From NCBI GenBank assembly GCA_003339415.1, contig PDHQ01000014.1, positions 303,811 through 367,810 on the forward strand: a stretch of DNA of 64,000 nucleotides. Reading direction: 5' to 3'. The position numbers and the translations under genes are program-made. Positions 10,989 through 20,104 of the stretch are shown here, piece by piece. Under the pieces are notes generated by a model. It saw nothing but the letters and a program-made list of their open reading frames with translations. It was not told where the DNA came from and did not search any database. The DNA is from Ophiocordyceps camponoti-saundersi (nom. inval.) (lineage: Eukaryota; Ascomycota; Sordariomycetes; Hypocreales; Ophiocordycipitaceae). Position 1 is the first letter of the stretch, and each line of letters begins with the position of its first letter.

Positions 10989-11170
10989 ATGGACTCTTCT
11001 CTCGGAGCTGAGGAACGATACTCGCTCATCACTCGTCGTCTCGAACTCCAGAACGGATGGGCCAGTCAGAAGCTCACCTCGCTCGTCAACCAGGGCAAAC
11101 CCATCAAATACCTCTGGTGTAAGCGAAGATGGCGTCCATTCAATTCGTCCGTCTCCATCCGCTGAAGTCT

Positions 11171-11224
<54 letters not shown>

Positions 11225-12650
11225 ACACCCACCACCCCCAACCCCCACACTGCCCACAGCCACTCCCCCGCACCACNNNNNNNNNNCCGACAACCCCGCC
11301 ACACCCTCCCTGCGTGACCCGACTGTCGCCCCGCCCTCCTTCCCCCCCCCCCCCCCTCCGGCCTCCCCCCCCCCCCCCCCCCCCCCTTTTGACAGCCACG
11401 ACGCCGACCGGAAAGCGTAAGCCAGAAACATACCCGTAGCAAGGGGGTAACAGTCTCGGTAACGACTCTATTCAGCTCATCTGGGCTACTTGATCCCCCT
11501 CATCAAGTTTGCCGACTTCATCCGAGCGGGCGGAGAGGTAACAACGTCTTTTGTCTTCCCCCCCCCCCCCCCCCAAAATATCCTCTTCCCTCTTCACACC
11601 CCTTCTTTCATCTTCCCGACGTTTGCCGTCAATGGCCGTGTTAAGGGTAGGGGGAAAACAAAATAGGTGACGATCGAATTCCTTGACACATACGGCCTCC
11701 TGATCAACTACAGGTTCCCATGGAACCAGGTTTGCCACCGCTCCAGGTACTACCGATGGCTGATCTTGGCCGCCCTCGAGGCCGTCGGAGTGCCCATGTC
11801 CCGGATGACCCTAGTGGACGCCTCTTCGTATCAGGGGACGTCCGAGTTCATGTTGGACTTTTGGAAGTTGTGCACTTTGTGCTCGCAGCAGGATGTGCGA
11901 GATACGGGCGCCGAGGTGGGCTCGTCTACGATGCTTAGCCCTTTGCTCACCCCGTTGCTACAGGAGTTGGCAGATGAGTATCTAGGCATCGATGTCGAGT
12001 TTGGAGGTTTAGATCAGGTACGTTGAACCCAGCCGTCTTGGCCTCATCAAGACGTGGGATAACTGGATAACTGACATACATGCCTTGTCAACCACAAGCG
12101 AGGCATCTTCAACCTGGGAGAACAGTTCCTCCCGGAGCTGGGATACGAGAAGCGCGTCCACGTCATGAACCAGATGCTACCGAGCCTGACGGGTGGCAAG
12201 ATGTCGTCGTCGCATGCAGACCACACCAAGCTAACGCTCCTCGACGACGAGTCCGCCATCAACCGCAAGGTGGCAGGCGCCTCGTGCCCGGCGGGGACGG
12301 TCGAGGGGAACGGAACGCTACCCATCGTCGAGCACATCCTGATGCCCATCAGCGAGCTGCGAGTTCGGGATGGAGGCAGAAGTCCCATGGCAGCTCAAGA
12401 AGCGACAGACGGGACGCTGTTCAGCGTTCACGGCCCTGTTTCCGACCCTGCTTCTCGACGCGACTACTGCAAGTACGAAGACCTGCAGCGGGATTACCTG
12501 GGGGGGATAATCGAGCCCGAGTCGCTCAAGGTGGCAGTGGCAAGAGCCGTCAATCAGGTTCTGGCCCCGATTCGCGACGCCTATGCTGGGAATGAGGCCT
12601 GGAGGGAAGCTGACCGAATGGGCTATCCCGAAGACTGGCCCGCTGCCTGA
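10989..12650 (+). CDS. tyrosyl-tRNA synthetase paralogue with altered amino-acid pocket
   Basis: Exons 10989-11118, 11396-11416 (21 bases), 11476-11537, 11667-12017 and 12099-12650 splice to 371 residues, the length of a eukaryotic TyrRS core. Class I signatures are intact: PTGKPHLGY (HIGH motif, 52-55) and GGKMSSS (222-226). The C-terminal anticodon-binding domain is also recognisable, ending in a YPE segment. By eye alignment to human TyrRS the tyrosine-binding residues Y39, Y166 and D173 are replaced by L42, T166 and A173, while Q170 and Q188 remain. The 'ADLHA' loop is LDTYG. Y39 and D173 recognise the tyrosine hydroxyl, so this is probably not the housekeeping enzyme. It may activate another amino acid, or be a resistance copy. 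Intron 1 contains poly-C runs and a 10-N gap, but the flanking exons join cleanly. Confidence 0.85.
11172..11386. other. assembly gap with flanking poly-C runs
   Basis: A run of 53 C (11172-11224) is followed by C/A-rich low complexity, 10 N at 11277-11286, then C runs at 11342-11356 and 11365-11386. The N block marks a scaffolding gap of unknown true size. Pure homopolymers this long next to a gap are typical of dark-cycle poly-G reads being assembled. The block falls inside intron 1 of the synthetase paralogue, so the protein is not affected. Confidence 0.85.
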
Positions 12651-12933
12651 CGTGGGTGTGGGATCCTTGCAGGACAGAGAGCAGCGTAGGGTTGTATCGT
12701 TCAGATATGCAGGCTGTAATGATCGTACGAATATATATACATTCATTCATGTGTGCGCGTATGTCGTTGCGACGGTGCATAAGCCGATGCTCTATGCCGA
12801 GGGTCCGAAGCGTAGAGAAACGACAAGTTGGCGGATGAGAGATGGTTTCGTCATGTTATGTTATCTGACAGTCGACGGCCCCTTTATCCTTCTGAATGCA
12901 AGAACTTCATCTCTCTTAACGTTCTTCACAAGT

Positions 12934-13895
12934 ATGACTCAAGCTCAGCAACTCCCGAACGCGTCCTCAGTGACGACGGTGAACCTCGGCCGGCTGGCGG
13001 CCCGAGACGATGGCGAGATGGAAAAGCTGCGTAAAGCGGCCTCTTATCCCGGCTACTTCTACCTCGATCTTGGGGACGTGGCCGAGCAGACGCGAAGGAT
13101 CTACGCTGTGGCCGATCGCTACTTTGACCAGCCGGCTGAGGTCAAGATGAGAGACGCGCGAGAGGGACAGCCGGCGTCGAGCGACAGAGGGTATGCATAT
13201 ACATGTTTTGAGGACCATGGAGACAACAACTGACAGGGTTGTGATGGCAACTCATAGCTTCAAGTCTTGCGTGACGGACGAGTCCTTCGAGGTGAGTGAC
13301 ACGGAACAGCCAGACGATGACAGTCTCTAAAGAACTGGCTGTTCGATAGATGTCAACCGACGAGATGCGCCAGGGAACGCTTCATCTACCCGCAGCTATA
13401 TCAGAGCAAGAGGCAGCCGTAAACAGCTTCCACGAGCGGTGCCACTCGGCAACGATGGTCGTGCTGGAGCGACTAGCCGACGCGTTGAGCATGCCACTAA
13501 CACAGCATCACGACGGCGACGCAGAGCAGACGAGCGAGAGCGGGCTAAAGCTCATCGCCGAGCCGGCTGTGGCCCGGGCAGCGGACGTAGTGGAGAACAA
13601 GCACCGAGACAGCGGGACGCTGACGATGCTCTTCTACGACGCCTGGAGCCTTCACATCTGCCTGTCGGGCGAGGGCGAGGAGACGCAGCGGTGGACGTTT
13701 GTGCCGCCTCCGCCGGATGGCTGCGCTCTTGTTCACGGGGCTTCGACTCTCTGTCGTATGACGGACGGCAAGCTGTGTGCTCCGCTGCATCGGGTGACGC
13801 AGCCGGGGGACGGCGCGGCGAAGCGCTTCTTCCTGTCGTATTTCCTGCGGCCGGACCATCGGATGAGCCTCGCTGGGCCAGTTTGTGCCGCTTGA
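12934..13895 (+). CDS. 2-oxoglutarate/Fe(II)-dependent oxygenase (IPNS-like)
   Basis: Exons 12934-13190, 13258-13291 and 13350-13895 give 278 residues. The N-terminal part carries a short DIOX_N-like region with an YPGYFYL segment. The double-stranded beta-helix core supplies H182 and D184 (HRD) and H244 (APLHRV), the Fe(II) facial triad. R256 occupies the 2-oxoglutarate arginine position, but the usual RxS is RFF here. The protein is shorter than the ~330-350 residues usual for this fungal group. Such enzymes hydroxylate, desaturate or cyclise small molecules. The start codon is about 280 bases beyond the synthetase stop on the same strand, making a cluster tailoring role likely. Substrate unknown. 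Confidence 0.75.
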
Positions 13896-14132
13896 TGTAT
13901 GTGTGTATGTACTTGTGTGTATGCAGGCTTCATCGTGATGAGGTGCATGTATGCATGTTCGTTGGCACGAGGGGGGGAAAGGAAGGGGGTGTTCCGGGCC
14001 GTCGCCGTATATAATCGGCTCATCGCCGCCTATGTCTGACGTGGCCCGGATCGTCGCCGTCGCAGCGGCACGGCAAACGCGCTTGTTGAAGTCTGTGGTG
14101 GGCATCAGAGGTAACAGCAAAGGCTCAGCAGC

Positions 14133-15175
14133 ATGGAGGAGGCAGACACGTCCCTCCGTCCTCCCTTGCTCGTTCTAGGCCTCAGCCGAACCGGCGGCAC
14201 CTGTAAGACAAAAGCTATCCACGGCGTAAGAGAAAGAGATCGGTCTGCTGACTGGCTGAGCCACGACGCAGCACTGTCGCGAGCCCTCGGTCTGCTAGGA
14301 TATGAACGTCTATACGACCTGGACGACATTGCCAATGGCGAGCCCGAGCAGGCCGACTTCTGGCTGCGGGCCGTGCGCCGGAAGCTGGACGGCGAAGAGG
14401 GCTTTGACCGGACTGAGATCGAGGCGCTGTTGAAGGGTTACGACGTATGTGAGTCGCTATCAAGAGCAGACAAGAAGACTGAGACGTGTAAAGGGAGTGC
14501 GCAACGTGCCGGGAGCTGCCTTTGCCGCGGAGCTTATACGATGCTTCCCCGAGAGCAAGGTGATTCTACCGACACGCGATCCGGACTCGTGGCACGCGTA
14601 CGTCGGAGAAGAAAACACAAGCCATGTCCGAATGAATACAGGCATGTCCGAATATATACAGACACGACTGACGAACGAGAGCGGACAGATCATGCCTGAA
14701 AACAGTCCACCGACGCGCCTATGACCCGATCCTCCAAGCCCTGTCTCTATTCGACAGCGGAACGCGCACATACATGACGCTTCTCCAAGGCCTACAGCAG
14801 ACACTCTACGGCGGCGACTTCAACCACCGAGGCAAAGCCGCCTTATCCGAGCACGAAGCCCTTCTCCGAGAGCGAGTCCCTGCGCCGCAGCTGCTCGAGT
14901 ACCGCGTCACCGAAGGATGGAAGCCTCTATGCGCCTTCCTGGGCCGCCACCAACCACCCGCCGACTTCCCGCGCAGCAACGACGGCGATGCTTTCTGGCG
15001 CGCTTGTCGGGAGAGAGACGCGCGGGTTGCGAGGAAGAGGGTTGGGGAGGCGTTGCCCGTTTTGGTTGTGCTTGTTGGTGTTGTGGCTTGGGCGATGGGA
15101 AGTGGTGGCTTTGCTTTGATGGTGGTGGTGGTGGTGATGGGGATGGCGGTTGGTGCCTTTTCACGTGTTTCTTGA
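14133..15175 (+). CDS. Sulfotransfer_4 family P-loop protein with C-terminal anchor
   Basis: Exons 14133-14202, 14272-14444, 14494-14597 and 14689-15175 splice to 277 residues. The start contains the nucleotide/PAPS-type loop LGLSRTGGTSLSRAL (residues 15-29), and exon 3 holds the VILPTRDPDSW segment that follows the conserved PGAAFAAEL. Exon 4 restores SCLKTVHRR after the tryptophan motif, which is how the acceptor was chosen. The C-terminus ends in a hydrophobic stretch of about 25 residues, a membrane anchor also seen in fungal relatives. These proteins (PF17784) are abundant in fungal clusters, and true sulfotransferase activity is proven for few. It lies 237 bases after the oxygenase gene on the same strand. 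The canonical first-loop proline is serine here. Confidence 0.75.
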
Positions 15176-15825
15176 GCTTCGTCGAGACGGGACACGTTGT
15201 TTATATATTGATTGACGGCTCCTGATTCATATGGACTTGCATATGTATGTACTTGCATTATACCGGTATAATTGCCGTCTAACAAGCCGATCTGAAGTTG
15301 AGCAGTCAAATATGACATAACCTGATCATCTCTGTGCGGACGTCTGGATACTGGGTTGACTTGACGTGAGACTCGTGCCCGGTTTACTGAGCTGTAATGG
15401 CGCTGGGTACCTATATATAACCAAGTAATGCCTTGTTCTAGCACATACGGCCATACCTACTAGGAAACACGGGATCCCGTCCGCTCTCCCCTAGTTAAAC
15501 TGGTAAGGGGCAGATTAGTAGTTGGGTCGGTGACGACCAGCGAACACCGGCTGCTGTATGTTTTTTTCCTCGTCTCTAGGAGACTTTCTTTTTGCAGTTG
15601 TATTCGTATCAGCTCTTGCAATGAGTTCAGCTTCAGCTTCGAGGCTAGGAAGTACGAGATGGAAGACGAAAGGATTACTTGTGTACGGATTAGAGAGAGA
15701 TACTTATAGAAACATATGTAGTTACTTCATCACGAATTGAGGCGGCTGGAGGGATAGTCTCTATCTTATGGCAGCATACTTAGAACAGTTAATGTTAATA
15801 ACCCATGCAAGCCTGTGATTTGCTA
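15176..15825. other. intergenic between the two cluster-like regions
   Basis: It separates the convergent sulfotransferase-type and P450 genes. No coding or RNA gene is supported. Confidence 0.5.
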
Positions 15826-17514
15826 TTATCCGAGTAACGTATCAAAACCATCCCGTATCTTACTCGAATCGCCTTCGTCTTCAAAGTCTTTGACGCCGTC
15901 ACCCCTGACGAGTCGCAACATCTCTTCGCTCCGCGGAACAATCTCACAAGGAAAATCGACCACATGCCCTAGAGCTCCGGGCCGGACCTTGAACTCGGCG
16001 TCGAGCGCCACACCAAACCGATCAACCGCCTTGTTAATGTTGAAAGTGGCGAGCATCTGGGCAACGACTAGAAAGACGTTTGTATCGGCCACGTAACGTC
16101 CGGGGCATTTTCTCCTTCCGAAGCCGAATGCAACAGCTTTCGGATCTGGCTCGTTTCTCGGCTCTCGATATCGCTCGGGGTCGAAGCGTGAGGGCTCGGC
16201 GTATATGTCGGGATCGTGCGATAACCACCATAGCGAAGCGAATACGATGGCTCCCTTTGGGATATCATATTTGTCGTACGAGATATCCTCACAAGTCGTG
16301 TGGGCGAATCCCAGCGGCGTGGCTGGGGACATGCGTAGCGTCTCTTTGACGATGCCTTCGATGTACGGCAGCCTCCCTCTGTCCTTTACTTGTGGTAGCC
16401 GATCTGGGCCTATCACCGTGTCGATTTCCACCTGTGCCTTGCGCTGTACGTCGGGGAACATGACCATGGCCCAGACAAAGGTCTTCAGAGTGATTACCGT
16501 GGTAGCCGTGCCGCCGAGGAACATCATAGCAGCCGTATACTTGATGTCATGCTCGTTTTCACCGCTCAGACTAGACGGGCCGGAGTCGCCGCTCAAGTCT
16601 TGAACAGACTTGGATACATAGCAAGGTCGATACGTTCCCGCATCCATTTGTCGCCGAGTAAATAGGTACGGTATATCTGCGACTGCCCGGTTGACCTCTC
16701 GCCACTTCTTTGCCGTGTCCTTGAATCCGGCGCCTGGAAATCCAGCTGGTAGGTATTTGAGGGCCGGAACAGCGTCAACCATCCAGGCGAGTGGAACTGC
16801 GGCCAGTGCCATGTTGTTGGACACGCGCTCCATCAAGTCTATCAGCGGATCGTTGTTGTTCATTCCGATAGAATAGCCGTAGATTAGTCTTAGGAGGGTA
16901 GATCCGGCAGTTCTGAGGGGTGAAAGCGAAGTCAGTTACCGTATAAACCCTCACTCGTAGCAGCAGACTTTCTCCATAGAGAGCATAAGGAAGGAAACTC
17001 ACGCTCGCAAACACTCAGTGAGAGCCGTTGGCTGATTCATCAGTCGTAGTAGCAACCGTCGCACCTCCACAGCCTGAATCTCATCGAACTGAGTGCGCGA
17101 AGACGTCGTACAAAGCTGCTGTTCAAGAAGGCGACGACGACGCCGACAGCCATGGTCATACCGACTTGATACGAAATCGTCGAAACGGCAGAGCGTAAAG
17201 GCGAATTCCATCCTCGGTCTGTCTGAAGACTTGATCGAGTGCTTCTCAAGCAGCTGGAAAGCTATCTGCTTATCGTGGACGGCGACGATGGTCTGGCCCA
17301 TGATTGTGATGGAGGTTATTGGTCCATAGAGGGTTCTGTGTTTCAGCCAGTGCTGGAATTCGGGGATTCCTTTTGGTGGGAGGTCTTTGATGTTTCCTAT
17401 TATTGGCCACGGTTTGGGGCCGGGGGGCAGAAGGAGTTTCTTTCGGGTGCGGTACTGATGGATGGAGTATAGCAGTGCCAGGAGGCCGAGGGCTGTCAGT
17501 GTTAGGCTGGTCAT
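15826..17514 (-). CDS. cytochrome P450 monooxygenase
   Basis: Exons 17514-17003 and 16912-15826 on the minus strand give 532 residues. The N-terminus is a membrane anchor followed by the proline-rich hinge LLPPGPKPWPIIGN. Further motifs are the I-helix FLGGTATTV, the K-helix ETLR (ExxR), FDPERY (PERF region) and the haem-binding loop FGFGRRKCPGR with the axial cysteine. In the I-helix the usual acidic residue before the threonines is alanine, as in a subset of fungal P450s. The sequence style matches the O-methylsterigmatocystin oxidoreductase-like group. It lies on the same strand as the DxDD cyclase gene 0.7 kb away, so oxidation of the terpene product is likely. Exact CYP family not assigned. 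Confidence 0.9.
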
Positions 17515-18230
17515 GCTAGGTTGGCAGTGAGCGATTGCATCAGTTAGGTAGCAAGATGATGTAGATGGAATATGGGAGGTTCGAAAGACTCTTGTATGTA
17601 TTTCCTTGACTGAGAGATACGAATTACGTCGTTGAGACCAATCGAGTGGTCTATGTAGGTCTAGTTCAAGGTACGGATAAAAGGCCTGCATCTCGCTTCT
17701 CCCACCTTGATCGTACCCTCCGGATCCCCCTCCGGATCCCCCCTCCGGATAGTATGTACAAGACGGTGACTTGCCTGGACAAGGGACATGGCTTAAAACG
17801 CGCTAACCATGGTAATCCTTGCGATCCGTACAACGCATACATTGCTAGTAGGTCAATACTCATTGGGTAGTGGAAACTCCCAGTCAATCGAGGAGGCAGG
17901 CAGGTAGGTAGGCCAGTAAGCAGGCCGCGCAGCATCTAGTCAGTCAGGCCATGTGCAGAGGGGAAGTCAGCCAGTAGGTAGATCGGTCAGGATGGCAGGC
18001 AGGCGGGCTTAGGCAGTCAAGGACATGCGTTGATCGTCCAAGTCATTCTGTTCCGTCCAGGCCATGGTCTGAAGCGAATCTCAACGTTGCCAGGCGAACT
18101 GGTATAACGGGGGCCAACTTACCTACTCTTTATTCAACACCTACCTGCCAAGAAGGTTTACTCTATCGTAGATGCAACGGACTCATTCAGTCGTGCCTGT
18201 CCCTCGACTGCTGCACTCATCATGCGTGCC
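17515..18230. promoter_or_regulatory. P450 upstream region with a triple CTCCGGAT repeat
   Basis: Three copies of CTCCGGAT lie at 17718-17725, 17730-17737 and 17743-17750, about 205-235 bases before the minus-strand P450 start. The spacing is 12-13 bases with C-rich spacers. The CGG core resembles sites of fungal Zn2Cys6 regulators, but no such regulator gene lies in the window. Farther on (17890-18010) is a GCAGG/TAGG-rich degenerate repeat. Confidence 0.45.
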
Positions 18231-19376
18231 TCAGCACTTGGCAATACTCGTCACGACTTCACGCTCCATTCTCCCTATAGCACTCAAAGCAAAAGCCGTA
18301 GAATAGGATTCCGAACCTCCATAAGCACCGGACTTATTCCATTTATAAACAACACCAACCGGGAAAGATCCATCCGACTGCTGTAGATCTAGAAGCGCGT
18401 TGAATATCGTCACGCACCACATCACGACCTGAGACGACTTTTCCGAAACAGAAGGAGAGTTGAGTCTGAGGTTGAGAGCGGTTAAAAGGAGAGCAGAAAG
18501 GTTCAACGCCTCGGACGGGCTTGGCTCGCTGTGGGCCATTTCTTCAAGTTCGGAGACGACGATGCCTTCGAATTGATGGCCGAGCAGTTCACGGGCGTGA
18601 TGACTTTGCGCGAGAAGTCGGCTGAGGAAGAAATAGACGACGAAGCGGTTAATGTAATACGACATGTAGGGCAGCGTCGTATCTCCGATTCGATGCCGTC
18701 TCAGGGCATCGAGAGAGGTGCGGATGAGCTCGAGCGAGGGTCGTACTTCCGGCTGTGTTTCCAATCCCGCAGCTGACAGCAGCGTCAAGAAGTTGATCAG
18801 ACAGCCGAGGCATACTTTCGGTACGTGAAGGTATCGCTCATGCACGATTTTCCGCCCAGGTTCGACTGGAAGCCAAGTGGCGAAGACGCCTTCTGAGGTG
18901 AGCATGACGGAGCGCAGCGCCATCTGAGCCTGAGAGCGTAACTCCTCGAGCTCCAGGTCCCCGGTCCAGAAGAGAGCCAGCAGGGGACAGCTGGTATCGT
19001 CGATATCGTCCGGGAACAGATCAACTCCGACGTCGTCTTCAAAGATGAAGAAGTTCCAGTTACCGTTCGGACGTCGACTGGATAAAAGGACGTTTTTCAG
19101 CGCGGCGAGCACTTCGATGCCTATGCCTTCGTCTCGGACCAGCGGAAGCAACACGGCGGAGTCGTACGATGTCGGGACGTGGTTGACGATTGGCGCTGAG
19201 GTTCCGGGGATATGCGCCTGTGCTGTGAATCCGTACTTGGCGGAGCATTGCATGCTGAGGAAGCGGAGTGAGGATCGACGGATCTGTGCTATCTTGCCTA
19301 GGCTGAAGCTGAAGTCTTCGTAGTGTGCCTTGAAGATGGGGAAGCTCTCTCTCATGAAGACTTCGTATGGATACAT
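18231..19376 (-). CDS. stand-alone DxDD terpene cyclase-like protein (class II type)
   Basis: Single-exon gene, 381 residues. The sequence PDDIDDTS at 122-129 contains a DxDD motif (D124, D126, D127) in the context of class II terpene cyclases, where the central aspartate protonates a double bond or epoxide. QW-like repeats are visible as RPNGNW just before the motif and QQSDGSF near the C-terminus, typical of alpha/alpha-barrel prenyltransferase/squalene-cyclase domains. It is shorter than a full beta-gamma class II diterpene cyclase (~500 residues), so it may be a reduced or divergent form, or lack an unrecognised 5' exon. It is divergently paired with the class I synthase at 20105. No isoprenoid diphosphate synthase was seen nearby. 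Confidence 0.65.
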   Translation of the reverse strand: MYPYEVFMRESFPIFKAHYEDFSFSLGKIAQIRRSSLRFLSMQCSAKYGFTAQAHIPGTSAPIVNHVPTSYDSAVLLPLVRDEGIGIEVLAALKNVLLSSRRPNGNWNFFIFEDDVGVDLFPDDIDDTSCPLLALFWTGDLELEELRSQAQMALRSVMLTSEGVFATWLPVEPGRKIVHERYLHVPKVCLGCLINFLTLLSAAGLETQPEVRPSLELIRTSLDALRRHRIGDTTLPYMSYYINRFVVYFFLSRLLAQSHHARELLGHQFEGIVVSELEEMAHSEPSPSEALNLSALLLTALNLRLNSPSVSEKSSQVVMWCVTIFNALLDLQQSDGSFPVGVVYKWNKSGAYGGSESYSTAFALSAIGRMEREVVTSIAKC

Positions 19377-20104
19377 TTTGATGCTGCTTATTGTGACTGG
19401 ACTGGGGACATGCTTTTCTTTCTAGCGAGTTGATGGATCAGTCTCATGGATCATACGAAGACGTGTGTGAGTTGGTGATGTATGTGCTCTTCTTACTGCG
19501 CTACTCCGTACATATAAGTCAAAGATGCGGGACGGCCGCATTAGCTACTAGCTAGGTAGCTACGTGAAAACGATTGCCGGATCGAATAGGTCCGAGACAT
19601 ACATCCGGCAGCCACTCCGGCAGCCCCTCCGGAAGCTCCTCCGGCACCGGCAGCTACTCCGGCGGCTACTAGTAGCTTACCTACCTACCTATCTACACCG
19701 ACAGTTCTGCAGCGTCCCTCTTTCACCACTCATCTTCATCATCACTCATTGTACCCGTAGCCTGTCGTAGGGACTAAGCTCGTGTTCCTACGCTCTCGTC
19801 GCGAAAGAGCCTAACATGGATTCTTTCCTTCAACGTCATCTTGCTCTAGCTTGTGCACACATATCAGCATACGCATACACGGAGCGTGGTAGTATGTAGG
19901 GAGTATGCCAGCATTCATACCTACCACACCTTGGTACCCTAAATATCCTTTCAAGTTGAAGTTGCTGCCGCACCCAAACATGTATGTATGGCTCAACTAA
20001 CCTAGTAATGACGTCTCGATCCCAAGAGTTCATCGCTACCCGAGGCCAAGAAGTGCGCATAGCCATCTCTACCTCAAATTCTTTCAATTCAATGCCAAAC
20101 CATC
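19377..20104. promoter_or_regulatory. bidirectional promoter of the class II-like and class I terpene genes
   Basis: The two terpene genes diverge from this 728-base region. It contains CTCCGG at 19615-19620, 19627-19632, 19639-19644 and 19657-19662 (spacing 12, 12, 18) plus ATCCGG at 19603-19608. The same hexamer is repeated before the P450 gene, which suggests shared control. The stretch also reads like a Pro/Ala repeat in one frame, so origin as a coding fragment cannot be excluded. Confidence 0.5.
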
